The notes below the pieces were generated by a model that saw only the letters and a program-made list of their open reading frames with translations, ran no database searches and had not been told where the DNA came from. Made by a program: the position numbers and the translations under genes. Shown here piece by piece: positions 35,501 to 45,558 of a stretch of DNA of 64,000 bases. Numbering within the stretch: the stretch's first letter is position 1; each line of letters opens with the position of its first letter. This stretch comes from Owenweeksia hongkongensis DSM 17368 (GTDB taxonomy: Bacteria > Bacteroidota > Bacteroidia > Flavobacteriales > Schleiferiaceae): NCBI RefSeq assembly GCF_000236705.1, contig NC_016599.1:868001-932000 (forward strand), read 5' to 3'.

Positions 35501-37725
35501 ACTATCTTCTGGTAGTAACTAAATTTTAACTTAATAGTATCATTTGCATAATAGCTCAGATCAATTAGGTATTCTTCCCAAGGTGCAGATTGAGATAGTT
35601 GCTGTTGCCCAACTATTACTCCTCCTCTATTCCAGGCTTGCCCATCAAAAACATCAATCCTTAGAGAGTCGATACCACTTCCAAACATATGATACCAAAA
35701 AGAAAGTTCCGGCACGTTAAGAGGTGAAAGATCAATCAGTTTTGACTCTACATATCCTACTAATGAACCTCCATATGATGATCCAATACGATTCACTCCA
35801 GACAAAAATTTACCTGTTCCACTGGTATGATCAGCAATTGGTCCTGAGAAAAAAGCTCCAGCCGATGGTACTGGAACCATTTGATAGTTTACCAAATCAT
35901 TTCTACGCCAACATATATCAAGGTTTCCCCCAGTTCCAAATGTTAAAACTACCCACTGGGGGCTATCAAAATTTTCGGTATATGGCGCTGCCGCAGGATT
36001 ACAATCCGTTTTACCGTTAATAGGCCCTACCCAAGCCGAAACATCAGTAGCCCCACAACTATCTCTTACATAAAAATCATAGGTGGTACTTGCTGAAAGC
36101 CCATTAACTACAAAAGGATTGGAGTTAGTATTTACCATCGTACCATTTCCTTGCGTGAAGCCAGTCGGGCCATATTCTATTTGCCAATTGGATGCACCAC
36201 CACTCGCCCATTGCAGTACGGCCGTAGTATTAGTCAATCCCACTATGGTTAAATCTTGAGGTTTTGGACAAGTAGGCTGTTCGTGTATATCTATATCATC
36301 AATAGAAATCCAAGCATAAGATCCGTTTGTTAGTTCACGATAATAAGTAAATCTTAGTTTTATAGTATCATTTGAATAGGCACTCATATCTATGACATAT
36401 TCTTCCCAAGGATCTGACTTAGCAGCTTGCTGTGAGCCTACAATACAAGCTTCTTTAGTCCAGCTTTTGCCGTCAAATATATCTACTCGAAGTGAGTCAA
36501 TATGCATACCAGCCATGTGGTACCAAAAGGATAACTCAGGAACAGTCAAAGGACTTAAGTCAATCAATTTAGACTCGATTGCACCTGACGCTGAGGGGGT
36601 CGCGTTAACCCCAACTACTCGAGCTGACAAAAATTTACCTGTGCCTGTGGTATGATCAACTAATGGTCCTGAATAAAACCATGTGACCGTATTGGTTGGC
36701 ACCATTTGATAGTTCACTGTTTCATCACGATACCAGCATGGTCTCAAGTTCCCAGGAGCGGCAACCGTACCAAGAGTCCATTGTGCACCATCAAACGTTT
36801 CTGTATAAGGCGCTATGGCTGGCAAACAGTCTGTGCCTGCCTCAATAGGCCCAATCCATGCTGAAACATCGGTGGCACTGCAACTATCTCTTACATAAAA
36901 CTCATAGTCAGTATTTCGAGAGAGTCCCTTTACTACATATGGGTTGGAGTTAGCACTTACCAAAGTTCCGGTTCCAACTGTAAATCCTACAGGACCATAT
37001 TCAATTTGCCAATTTGAAGCACCACCAGACTGCCAACTAAGTGAAGCCGAAATATTTGTTGTTCCCACCAAAACCAAATCCTGAGGTTTAGGACACGGTG
37101 GAACTTCATGAATATCTATGTCGTCAATAGCTACATCTCCAGAAACGCCCGTACTAGTTTGGTAAGAAATGAACTTTAACGTTATTGTAGAATCAGCGTA
37201 AGAAGCCAAGTTTATTGTAGCCTCCCTCCATGCGTCTGCTTTAGCTGTTTGCTGTTGCCCTGTTTTTGCAAACACAGAAATATAACTTACACCTCCGTTA
37301 GTTGAAACAAAAACCTCTAGCAAGTTAACATCCGCACCAAACATGTGATACCAAAAGGTAAGCTCCGGCACCGTTAGAGCTGATAAATCTATCTGAGGAG
37401 TAATTATTTTCGCTGTATCAGGAAATATTCCAAATGTTGTTCTTTCGGAGAAAAGATACTTGCCACTACCCGTGGTATGATCACCAGATGGACCGGATTG
37501 TGAAGACGAAAGCTGTGATGGACCAACTTTCATTAAAAAATGACTCTGATAATCCCGTTTGAAGCAGGTATCAATAGTTCCATTACTAGAAAAACCAGAT
37601 CCCGTATTCCAGTCAGAAGATTCAAAATCTTCTGACCAAGGAGCAGAAACCGTTGAACAAGGAGTGGTTTGACCTACCAACAGTTGAAAGGTTGTTAATA
37701 GAAATAATAGATATTTATATTTCAT
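32539..37725 (-). CDS. Giant T9SS surface protein A: 5 MAM-like, 5 FN3, 3 PKD domains
   Basis: This 1728-residue secreted protein has a signal peptide (MKYKYLLFLLTTFQLLVGQ). Five alternating modules follow: a MAM-like jelly-roll (FDG..W, CW.RD, DHTSGTGKFL, PELSFWYHMFG, IDDIDIHEQPTCPKP) and a fibronectin III domain (WQIEYGP, ASTTYDFYVRDSCG). Three PKD-type domains come next (LYWDFGDGSN, FKWKIDGTDT, YDWDFGDGNT), then a T9SS type A sorting domain (IKIYPNPVND). Such modular proteins are generally cell-surface adhesins or secreted matrix proteins. The protein is a paralogue of the 2512-residue product just upstream; the shared PKD region is nearly identical at the DNA level. No enzymatic domain is seen. 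Confidence 0.9.
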   Translation of the reverse strand: MKYKYLLFLLTTFQLLVGQTTPCSTVSAPWSEDFESSDWNTGSGFSSNGTIDTCFKRDYQSHFLMKVGPSQLSSSQSGPSGDHTTGSGKYLFSERTTFGIFPDTAKIITPQIDLSALTVPELTFWYHMFGADVNLLEVFVSTNGGVSYISVFAKTGQQQTAKADAWREATINLASYADSTITLKFISYQTSTGVSGDVAIDDIDIHEVPPCPKPQDLVLVGTTNISASLSWQSGGASNWQIEYGPVGFTVGTGTLVSANSNPYVVKGLSRNTDYEFYVRDSCSATDVSAWIGPIEAGTDCLPAIAPYTETFDGAQWTLGTVAAPGNLRPCWYRDETVNYQMVPTNTVTWFYSGPLVDHTTGTGKFLSARVVGVNATPSASGAIESKLIDLSPLTVPELSFWYHMAGMHIDSLRVDIFDGKSWTKEACIVGSQQAAKSDPWEEYVIDMSAYSNDTIKLRFTYYRELTNGSYAWISIDDIDIHEQPTCPKPQDLTIVGLTNTTAVLQWASGGASNWQIEYGPTGFTQGNGTMVNTNSNPFVVNGLSASTTYDFYVRDSCGATDVSAWVGPINGKTDCNPAAAPYTENFDSPQWVVLTFGTGGNLDICWRRNDLVNYQMVPVPSAGAFFSGPIADHTSGTGKFLSGVNRIGSSYGGSLVGYVESKLIDLSPLNVPELSFWYHMFGSGIDSLRIDVFDGQAWNRGGVIVGQQQLSQSAPWEEYLIDLSYYANDTIKLKFSYYQKIVAGAPISIDDIDIHEQPTCPRPSNLSVAAKGLDSITLSWTSGGANNWNIEYGTSGFALGTGTRVLANTNPFIINGLNSSTSYDFYVRDICSTTDTSLWVGPISVSTDCLPLLAPFTENFDGSQWGRGIGMDDTGTVGQCWVRTPLVDYFWNPGPKVSSGNLTGPAADHTSGNGNFIHAESSMFSVGSGSFSAFIESPSIDLSALINPELSFWYHMFGPNIGTLAVQVDKGNGYTQVWSKSGEQQYSDIDAWKEAVVDLSAYANDTVRVRFVADKLGSGSFADVAIDDVDIHEGPSCPNPQDLVVVGTTNYSVTLQWTTGGASNWNIEYGPSGFTPGSGTIVNAASNPFTITGLTANTGYKFYLGDSCGLADVSEWIGPVRDTTDCIPVLAPYLETFDGNSWIIPNTTYVAGKIDPCWKQDNSVNYVWGARQMVSTFFTGPSVDHTSGTGKFLHAQNNLGTADQSKSGTVVSPIINTIPLNTPELSFWYHMFGAGIDSLVIEVFDGYNWSREFALVGQQQVSKADAWKEATVDISAYANDFIKVRFIGYRTTTSALNAVIAIDDLSVHEQPTCPKPSNLVTTGATASSVTLGWTSGGTSGWLIEYGPSGFTQGAGTLVVANTNPFTITGLASSTAYDFYVRDSCGAGNLSAWASANQTTLVCPSIGASFANINSWLRVDFNSGSTTNADSLYWDFGDGSNSSAINPNHLYGMPGTYTVAMNAFSDCGDTTVVFDTIQVCDTLKADFSQTPIADSIRFDASSSTNATFFKWKIDGTDTTGTSITFKFTSSGTKTVTLTAFNDCGDSVTVSKNIIACAPALASWTYNIISTTGAGMNVQFDGSASANAVSYDWDFGDGNTGTGVNPIHTYITPGLTYLVKLTVKNACGTSHTKAFKLNQIGLEEIKAIKSIKIYPNPVNDQLNLVWDNSELSIKEIQINDISGKKVLNQSTTGIESGKLKIDVNHLPDGQYIINVEGSAGEFWQKKIIIE

Positions 37726-37832
37726 TTCAAGCTTATTGTGTTAACTCCTGAATTAATGAAAATAAACATTTTTTTTGCACCACACGAAGTTTCTAATCAA
37801 TTGACTTCTTGAAAGTTAAAGCTTTTCTAGTT

Positions 37833-40800
37833 CTATTTTATTTGAATTTTCTGTTGCCAGAATTCACCAGAGGTACCATCTGCACTGATAATGTATTGGC
37901 CTGCCGGTAAGTGACTAACATCAATGGAAAGTTTACCCGAGTTATCATCAAGCACGTTTTGTTTGAATAACTGCTTACCAGAAATACCATTTATACGAAC
38001 CTCTTTTAAAACCAGTTCAGATCCACTCCAAATCAGCTCTAAATAATCACTTGCCGGGTTAGGATAAACTTTGATACTTTTAACAACTTCAATCTCAGTC
38101 AATCCTATTTCATTAAGCTTAAAGGCTTTGGCATGTGGGGTTCCACAAGCATTTTTTACAGTAAGTCTTACTAAATAGGTTAAACTTGGTGTGATGTATG
38201 TATGCTGAGGACTGACACCTGTACCTGAATTTCCATCGCCAAAATCCCAATCATAGCTTACGGCATTAGTGGAAGCCGATCCGTCAAACTGAACATTCAT
38301 ACCTGCGGATGTGGTGGATATAATATTGTATGTCCAACTGGCTAGAGCGGGTGGACAAGCATTCACATTTTTAGAAACAGTAACACTGTCTCCACAATCA
38401 TTGAATGCTGTGAGCGTAACTGTTTTGGTACCTGACGAAGTAAATTTAAAAGTGATACTTGTTCCCGTTGTATCTGTACCATCTATTTTCCATTTAAAGA
38501 AAGTTGCATTTGTTGATGCTGAAGCATCAAATCTTATGGAATCAGCTATAGGAGTTTGACTAAAGTCGGCTTTTAAGGTATCACACACCTGAATGGTGTC
38601 AAACACTACCGTTGTATCTCCACAATCAGAAAATGCATTCATAGCTACAGTATAAGTTCCAGGCATACCATATAAGTGATTGGGATTAATGGCTGATGAA
38701 TTTGACCCATCGCCAAAGTCCCAATACAACGAGTCAGCATTGGTGGTGCTACCTGAATTGAAAGCTACACTTAACCAGCTATTGGTGTTGGCAAAGGAGG
38801 CTCCTATTGATGGACATGTTAAAGTAGTTCTACTGGCACTGACCCATGCACTCAGATTGCCCACTCCACAACTATCCTGGATGTATACATCATATCCCGT
38901 ATTGCCTTGCAAACCAGAAACCACAAGTGGGGAGTTTGAGTTTGGATAAAATGTTCCACTACCCTGTGCTTGACCAGACTCTACCACTTCTACCGTAGCA
39001 TTTGCCGAGCTTACCCAATTTACGGTAAAGCCCGTTGCATTTACTGATGTAAAAGAAATACCTGCTGGGGCTGAGCATGATACGGGGTCGCTTATTACGC
39101 TAACCTCATCAATACATACATCTCCAGCAATTCCAGAGTTGGTCCCAATAAATTTAAACCTCACTGTATCTCCAGAGTAAGCGGTGAGCATTATAGAATC
39201 TACCAGCCAAGCGGCCGCATTAGAAAATTGCTGCTGACCTGTATACGTTTTCACATTGGCCCCAAATCCGCTACCATTATCTATTTGAATAGTCATAGAA
39301 GTGATACTATTACCAAACATGTGATAGGCATATTTGAACCTTGGGTTTTGAAGCGAACTTGGGATGTAAATAAATGGAGTCGTAATTTCTCCAGCACCTG
39401 ATGCCCCGCCACTTGCTTCTGTGTAGATATAATTTCCTGAGATGGAAACATCACTAAGGGGTCCAGTACCACCACTTGAGGTTGTACCCGAACCTGTTCC
39501 AAAATTTGGGTTACTAATGCTAGGCCTTGACCAGCAATTGCTAATCTGGTTACCAACATTACCAAGACCAGTTCCTTCTACCCACACAGACCCATCAAAG
39601 TTTTCAGCCCATGGAGCAGTAGCCACTCCGCAAAGTGTAGTACCTATTTCAGGCCCATTCCATATACTCACATCACCTGCCGTACAACTATCTTTTATAA
39701 AAATGTCATAACTCGAAGATGGACTCAAGCCATTTATAACAAATGGATTTGTGGAGGCTGGAACTATAGTAAGTGCAACAGAAGTACCGGATGGCCTATA
39801 CCCAACTAACCAGTTGCTGGCACCACCTGTAGTCCAGCTTATTGTAATACTGGTATTAGTAGATGTTGTAACTGCCAAGTTTTGTGGCTCCGGACAGCTT
39901 GGTTCTTCATCAATAGTAAGGTCATCAAAAGCAACATCAGCTGCTGTAGTAAAACTTGCTTTTGTTGCCTTTATTCTTACGACAATTGTATCATTGATGT
40001 AAGATGCTAAACTTACCACTGCCTCATCCCAAGGATCTGTGTTGGAAGTATGTTGTTGCCCTGTTTTGGACCATACCTGTGTAAAACCAGTTCCATTATC
40101 TATCTCTACTGACATGCTGCCTATACCATTTCCAAACATATGGTACCAAAAACGCATCTCTGGAGCTGCTAAAGAACTTAGATCTATTGGCGGAGTTTCT
40201 AAGAAAGCATCAAATGGTGCAGTACCGCCACCAAAAACAGATTCTGCAAAAACATACTTTCCAGATCCTGTGGTGTGATCGCCAGAAGGCCCTGTAAAGG
40301 TCGGTGGAAAAGGTATTGGGCCAGTTCTCCAAAAATAATTAGTCAAAGGTGTTCTCACCCAGCATTGATCTACACTCCCAGTATCATTAAAGTTTGGTCC
40401 AGACTGCCAAATTACACCTTCAAAATCTTCACTATATGGTGCTAGCACTGGTAAGCAATCTGTAGATTTAGTTACATATCCTAACCAGTCGCTCACATCT
40501 GCTGTACCGCAGCTATCACGAACATAAAAATCATAAGTGGTGGAACTGAGCAATGCATTAATTGTAAAAGGATTTGTAGCAGCTGCCACAATGGTTCCTG
40601 CTCCCTGGGTAAAACCTGAGGGGCCATATTCTATTTGCCAATTACTTGCACCACCGGTAGTCCAACCCAAAGTAACGGAGTTTGAGGTAGCGGCTGTAGC
40701 TACAAGGTTAGAAGGTTTAGGGCAACTTGGTTGTTCATGTACACTTAAATCATCAATTGCTATAACTGAGTTAAATGCAAAAGTGGAATTTCTATAGCCG

Positions 40801-43800
40801 GTAAACCTAACTTTGATAGTATCATTCGCATAGGCGGAAATATCTACTATTGCTTCTTTCCAAGGGTCAGTTTTAGATATCTGTTGTTGACCTGACAAAG
40901 TCAGCTCTTGACTCCAAGATGCACCATCATACAGCTCCAAAACAAGTGAATCAATATCAGCTCCAAACATATGATACCAAAAGCTTAATTCAGGGGTATT
41001 AAGAGGAACTGTATTAATGAGTGGCGAAACCACTACTCCATTATTAGATTGGGTAACTGTACCAAAAGTACGGTGTGTATAAAGAAATTTACCTGTACCA
41101 GAAGTATGATCTGCAGATGGACCTGTGGTAGCTGTAGTTACAGTTTGGCGTGCACCCCAAACGTAGTTTACAGTATTATCCCTGTCCCAACAGGGATCAA
41201 GATTACCAGCCACAAAAGTGCTTGGCGGAACAACCCATGAATTTCCATCAAATGTTTCAAGGTATGGTGTGGTGACAGGATTACAATCTGTGGTATCACC
41301 TACAGGACCTACCCAATCAGAAACATCTGCCAGACCACAGCTATCTCTTACATAAAATTCATAACCAGTACTTGCAGAAAGTCCTGTAACGGTAAATGGA
41401 TTGGTTGTGGCATTTACAATAGTACCAGTTCCTAAGGTAAAACCTGGTGAACCATATTCTATATTCCAACCTGTAGCTCCACCAGTAGTCCATTGTAGGG
41501 TAACAGTGCTATTGGTTGTACCCACTACCAAGAGGTCCTGAGGTTTTGGACAACTAGGCGCTTCATGAATGTCTATATCATCAATAGCTGCGTCAGCCTG
41601 AGTATTAAAGCTGGCTTTATCAGCCTTAAAGCGAATCTGAATAGTATCATTTGCATAAGGAGCTAAGCTTATTACCGCTTCTTTCCAAGCCTCTGTACCA
41701 GAATTTTGCTGTTGACCTGATTTAGTCCATACCTGTGTATATCCACTTCCATCATCAACTTCTACAGTAAGGTTACCTATGGCATTACCAAACATGTGAT
41801 ACCAAAAAGTAAGTTCAGGAACTGTTAACGCACTAAGATCAATTAATGGTGATTCAATAAATGCGTCAAATGGAGCTGTTCCACCCCCAAAGATAGATTC
41901 GGCATATATATATTTACCGTTGCCTGTAGTGTGATCTACCGCTGGTCCAGTAAATGTAGAAGGAAAAATTGGTGGGCCGGGTTTCCACAAATAATTGGAC
42001 AAAGGAGTTCTGGCCCAGCATTGCCCAATACTACCAGTGTCATTGAAATTTGGTCCAACTGCCCATGGACTTCCGTCAAAATTTTCGGTAAAAGGAGCTA
42101 AAAGGGGTAAACAGTCAGTTGTGGCATTGATAGGACCAACCCAAAAGCTTGTATCAGTAGCACTACAACTATCTCTTACGTAAAAATCATAGCTCGTTGA
42201 GCTATTTAACCCTGTTACCGTAAACGGGTTTGTGGTGGCAGTAACCCTTGCACCTGTACCTATAGTAAACCCTGGTGTTCCATACTCAATATTCCAATTG
42301 GTGGCTCCACCGGTAGTCCAACTTAAGGTAACAGAATTGGATGATGTTGAACTTAAAGTTAAGTTACTGGGCTTAGGACACGTTGGCTGTTCATGAATGT
42401 CTATATCATCAATACAAATAGTCGAATTGAAGGCAAAGGTGGAATTTCGATAGTAGGTAAATTTAAGCTTTATAGTATCATTTGCATAACTACTAATATC
42501 CACAAGATACTCTTCCCAAGGATCAGTCTTTGCAGTTTGCTGCGATCCAATAATGGCTCCACCTCTACTCCAGCTTTGGCCATCAAAAATATCTATGCGC
42601 AAAGAATCGATATCAACCCCAAACATGTGATACCAAAAGGTAAGCTCTGGAATAGTGAGCGCTGTAAGGTCAATCAGTTTTGATTCAACCTCTCCTTCCA
42701 TAGATTGGCCTAGTGTGCCAAAAAAACGCTGTGCAGCCAAAAACTTACCGGTACCTGAAGTATGATCTATGCTGGCCCCGGTAGAGAATGAGGTGACAGT
42801 AGTTACAGGTGTCATTTGATAGTTTACTGTTTCATCTCTACCCCAGCATTGGTCAATATTCCCTGGAACAGTAAATGTTCCAATAGTCCATTGTGATCCA
42901 TCAAAATTTTCTGTGTATGGTGCACTCACCGGGTTACAATCTGTCTTACCAGTCACTGGCCCTAACCACAACGAAACATCATTGGCGCCACAACTATCTC
43001 TTACATAAAAATCATAAATAAAGTTTGGAGAAAGACCAGTAAGAACAAAAGGGTTAGCGTTGGTATTGACCTTAGTACCATTTCCTGGGGTAAAGCCTGT
43101 TGGCCCGTATTCTATTTGCCAATTAGCAGCACCACCACTTGTCCATTGTAGCGAAGTAGTTGAATTTGTAACTCCTAACAACATCAAATTTTGGGGCTTG
43201 GGGCATGTTGGCTGTTCATGAATATCTATATCATCTATAGAAATAGCTGAGTTAAAAGCAAATGTGGAATTTCGATAGTAGCTAAATCTCAACTTTATAG
43301 TATCATTTGCATAAGCACTCATATTTATAATATACTCCTCCCATGCATCCGCTTTAGCTGTTTGTTGTTGCCCAATAATAGCACCGCCTCTACTCCAGTT
43401 CTGACCATCAAAAATATCAACTCTCAAAGAGTCTATATCTCCACCAAACATATGGTACCAAAAAGAAAGCTCGGGAACAGTTAGTGACGAAAGATCAATT
43501 AATCCAGACTCAACCACACCGGAATTGGATTGAGCCAAGGTTCCAAAAAACCTTTGTGCAGACAAAAATTTGCCTGTTCCACTGGTATGATCTACGGATG
43601 GCCCAGTGCCAAAACTGGTGGTAGAACTCATAGGAGTCATTTGGTAATTCACTGTTTCATCGCGATACCAGCAGGCATCTATATTTCCAGGAACAGTAAA
43701 TGTTCCAATTGTCCATTGAGAACCATCAAAGTTTTCGGTATACGGAGCTACAGTTGGAAGACAAGCTGTTCTTGCAAATACAGGACCTATCCAAGCTGAT

Positions 43801-45371
43801 ACATCTGATATTCCACAACTATCTCTCACATAAAAATCATAATCGGTACTAGCGCTTAAACCTAAAACCACAAAAGGGTTGGAGTTAGCATTTACAATCG
43901 TTCCATTTCCTTGAGTAAAACCTACCGGGCCGTATTCTATTTGCCAATTGGAAGCTCCACCGCTTTGCCATTGCATAGATGCTGAGTTGCTCGTTGCTCC
44001 CAACAAAACAAGATTTTGAGGCTTAGGGCAACTCGGCTGTTCATGAATATCTATATCATCAATTGCCAAATCTCCTCCCGTACCTGCTGTTATTTGGTAT
44101 GAAATAAACTTCAATTGAATAGTGTCATTGGCATAAGAAGATAAGTTTACCACAGCCTCTTTCCACGCATCAGCAGAACTCGTCTGCTGTTGACCTTGTT
44201 TCGAAAAAACTGATGTATAACTTGCCCCTCCATTATTAGACACAAATACTTCCAGTAAATTAACATCAGGACCAAACATGTGATACCAAAAAGACAGTTC
44301 GGGTATAGTAAGTGGTGATAAATCAATTGGAGGAGAAACTATATGTGCGGTGTCTGGAAAAGTACCAAACTGAATTCTTTCGGAAAACAAATATTTACCC
44401 GCCCCTGAGGTATGATCACCTGAAGGACCAGAGTTAAATGGCAAAAACTGTGGTGGGCCAACTTTCATTAAAAAATGTCCTTGATAATCGCGATTAAAGC
44501 ATGTATCAATTGTTCCCCTTCCAAAAAAGCCAGTACCCGTATTCCAATCTACCGACTCAAAATCTTCAGACCATGGAGCAGCAGTAACTGCGCAGCTAGT
44601 TCTAAAAGACTGGATACTCGTCCAAAAACTCACATCAGCAAGCCCACAACTGTCTCTCAATCTAAACTCATAACGCGTACTAGGGTTGAGACCACTTAAA
44701 GTATATGGATTTGTGGACATTGGCAACATTGTGCCACTACCAGGGGTAAATCCCACGGGTCCATATTCTATCTGCCAATTAGAGGCACCTCCTGTAGTCC
44801 AACTAATATTGGCGCTGGTAGCCGAAATAGATCCTACTGACACCGCGGAAGGTGGCAAACAGGTAGGTGCCGCCACGTGATGAACTGTAATTTTATAAGA
44901 GTTATTTACTATTCTTTGAGCTGTAGTAGAGCACCCTCCACCGGTAAAAGATCTAAACGCATGAAGCTTAAACTGCAATCCCCCAGTGGGTACTAATCCA
45001 TTTGCAATAGAAATTCCATTTCTTGAGTAAGATTGTGTGCCATTGCCATTTGTAGGTGGCCCAAAAGTTACACTTGCCTCCTTGGTGCTTGTGGTTACAC
45101 ATTCTAAATAGGAACTTTGCTCACTTATCCAATCATTATTTAAAGCCATAAAATCATACTCCACATCAATTGCTGTAACATATCTTCCCGCGGGAACGGG
45201 CACATTTAGTATTCCAGGACAGCTGGAATTTAAGCTTATTGTGGTAGTGCCTGTAAAGTGATCGCTTGATATATTTCCGGCTGAATACGTGGCTATAGTA
45301 GTAGTTTGGGCAAAAGCTGAATTGCTAAATAAAAGTACAGAGAATAGGTAGGCTAGATAATATTTTAACAT
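37833..45371 (-). CDS. Giant T9SS surface protein B: 7 MAM-like, 8 FN3, 3 PKD domains
   Basis: This 2512-residue protein has signal peptide MLKYYLAYLFSVLLFSNSAFAQ and a unique N-terminal domain of about 160 residues (TTTISLNSSCPGILNVPVPAGRY). Eight FN3 domains then alternate with seven MAM-like domains, followed by three PKD domains and a T9SS sorting domain (IKVYPNPASD). MAM modules 2 and 3 are almost the same (both DGSQWTIGTFTVPGNID), pointing to recent internal duplication. Calculated size is well over 250 kDa. With its paralogue downstream (107-nt gap, same strand) it probably forms an adhesin pair. The gene pair fills over 12 kb. Confidence 0.9.
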   Translation of the reverse strand: MLKYYLAYLFSVLLFSNSAFAQTTTIATYSAGNISSDHFTGTTTISLNSSCPGILNVPVPAGRYVTAIDVEYDFMALNNDWISEQSSYLECVTTSTKEASVTFGPPTNGNGTQSYSRNGISIANGLVPTGGLQFKLHAFRSFTGGGCSTTAQRIVNNSYKITVHHVAAPTCLPPSAVSVGSISATSANISWTTGGASNWQIEYGPVGFTPGSGTMLPMSTNPYTLSGLNPSTRYEFRLRDSCGLADVSFWTSIQSFRTSCAVTAAPWSEDFESVDWNTGTGFFGRGTIDTCFNRDYQGHFLMKVGPPQFLPFNSGPSGDHTSGAGKYLFSERIQFGTFPDTAHIVSPPIDLSPLTIPELSFWYHMFGPDVNLLEVFVSNNGGASYTSVFSKQGQQQTSSADAWKEAVVNLSSYANDTIQLKFISYQITAGTGGDLAIDDIDIHEQPSCPKPQNLVLLGATSNSASMQWQSGGASNWQIEYGPVGFTQGNGTIVNANSNPFVVLGLSASTDYDFYVRDSCGISDVSAWIGPVFARTACLPTVAPYTENFDGSQWTIGTFTVPGNIDACWYRDETVNYQMTPMSSTTSFGTGPSVDHTSGTGKFLSAQRFFGTLAQSNSGVVESGLIDLSSLTVPELSFWYHMFGGDIDSLRVDIFDGQNWSRGGAIIGQQQTAKADAWEEYIINMSAYANDTIKLRFSYYRNSTFAFNSAISIDDIDIHEQPTCPKPQNLMLLGVTNSTTSLQWTSGGAANWQIEYGPTGFTPGNGTKVNTNANPFVLTGLSPNFIYDFYVRDSCGANDVSLWLGPVTGKTDCNPVSAPYTENFDGSQWTIGTFTVPGNIDQCWGRDETVNYQMTPVTTVTSFSTGASIDHTSGTGKFLAAQRFFGTLGQSMEGEVESKLIDLTALTIPELTFWYHMFGVDIDSLRIDIFDGQSWSRGGAIIGSQQTAKTDPWEEYLVDISSYANDTIKLKFTYYRNSTFAFNSTICIDDIDIHEQPTCPKPSNLTLSSTSSNSVTLSWTTGGATNWNIEYGTPGFTIGTGARVTATTNPFTVTGLNSSTSYDFYVRDSCSATDTSFWVGPINATTDCLPLLAPFTENFDGSPWAVGPNFNDTGSIGQCWARTPLSNYLWKPGPPIFPSTFTGPAVDHTTGNGKYIYAESIFGGGTAPFDAFIESPLIDLSALTVPELTFWYHMFGNAIGNLTVEVDDGSGYTQVWTKSGQQQNSGTEAWKEAVISLAPYANDTIQIRFKADKASFNTQADAAIDDIDIHEAPSCPKPQDLLVVGTTNSTVTLQWTTGGATGWNIEYGSPGFTLGTGTIVNATTNPFTVTGLSASTGYEFYVRDSCGLADVSDWVGPVGDTTDCNPVTTPYLETFDGNSWVVPPSTFVAGNLDPCWDRDNTVNYVWGARQTVTTATTGPSADHTSGTGKFLYTHRTFGTVTQSNNGVVVSPLINTVPLNTPELSFWYHMFGADIDSLVLELYDGASWSQELTLSGQQQISKTDPWKEAIVDISAYANDTIKVRFTGYRNSTFAFNSVIAIDDLSVHEQPSCPKPSNLVATAATSNSVTLGWTTGGASNWQIEYGPSGFTQGAGTIVAAATNPFTINALLSSTTYDFYVRDSCGTADVSDWLGYVTKSTDCLPVLAPYSEDFEGVIWQSGPNFNDTGSVDQCWVRTPLTNYFWRTGPIPFPPTFTGPSGDHTTGSGKYVFAESVFGGGTAPFDAFLETPPIDLSSLAAPEMRFWYHMFGNGIGSMSVEIDNGTGFTQVWSKTGQQHTSNTDPWDEAVVSLASYINDTIVVRIKATKASFTTAADVAFDDLTIDEEPSCPEPQNLAVTTSTNTSITISWTTGGASNWLVGYRPSGTSVALTIVPASTNPFVINGLSPSSSYDIFIKDSCTAGDVSIWNGPEIGTTLCGVATAPWAENFDGSVWVEGTGLGNVGNQISNCWSRPSISNPNFGTGSGTTSSGGTGPLSDVSISGNYIYTEASGGASGAGEITTPFIYIPSSLQNPRFKYAYHMFGNSITSMTIQIDNGSGFGANVKTYTGQQQFSNAAAWLVDSIMLTAYSGDTVRFKFIGTNSGIAGDVCIDEVSVISDPVSCSAPAGISFTSVNATGFTVNWVSSANATVEVVESGQAQGSGTFYPNSNSPLVVSGLQGNTGYDVYIQDSCGVGNLSAWVSASRTTLTCPSIGASFANTNSWLSVAFNSGSTTNADSLYWDFGDGSNSSAINPNHLYGMPGTYTVAMNAFSDCGDTTVVFDTIQVCDTLKADFSQTPIADSIRFDASASTNATFFKWKIDGTDTTGTSITFKFTSSGTKTVTLTAFNDCGDSVTVSKNVNACPPALASWTYNIISTTSAGMNVQFDGSASTNAVSYDWDFGDGNSGTGVSPQHTYITPSLTYLVRLTVKNACGTPHAKAFKLNEIGLTEIEVVKSIKVYPNPASDYLELIWSGSELVLKEVRINGISGKQLFKQNVLDDNSGKLSIDVSHLPAGQYIISADGTSGEFWQQKIQIK

Positions 45372-45521
45372 GGTCTAGGGAATAATTGATCTTTCGTGTG
45401 AAAATACAAAGTTTTGCCATAAATATTTATAAACGAGAGGCTTAATAGCTAATCAATTAGGCTCAATTAGTAAACGATTTAACTTTATTTATTTTGGTAA
45501 TACTATTCCTACCAAGCTGAT

Positions 45522-45554
45522 TTTGCTTTCTGTAGAACAGAACAATTACATTTG
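45522..45554 (+). promoter_or_regulatory. Promoter of the DUF4159 operon, almost touching the start codon
   Basis: TTTG (45522-45525), a 21-nt spacer and TACATTTG (45547-45554) form a full consensus pair. The ATG of the next gene is at 45559, only 4 nt after the -7 box, so the message would begin at or next to the start codon. Confidence 0.55.
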
Positions 45555-45558
45555 CTGC

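Noticed and set aside
38311-44880. Many plus-strand open frames opposite the giant surface-protein genes
   Set aside because: They are mirror frames of repetitive coding DNA on the minus strand; they repeat with the module period, have no initiation signals and lack protein-like composition.
32539-45371. Regularly spaced repeats that could suggest a CRISPR array
   Set aside because: The repeats are in frame, several hundred nt long and encode MAM and FN3 domains; they are not short identical repeats with unique spacers.
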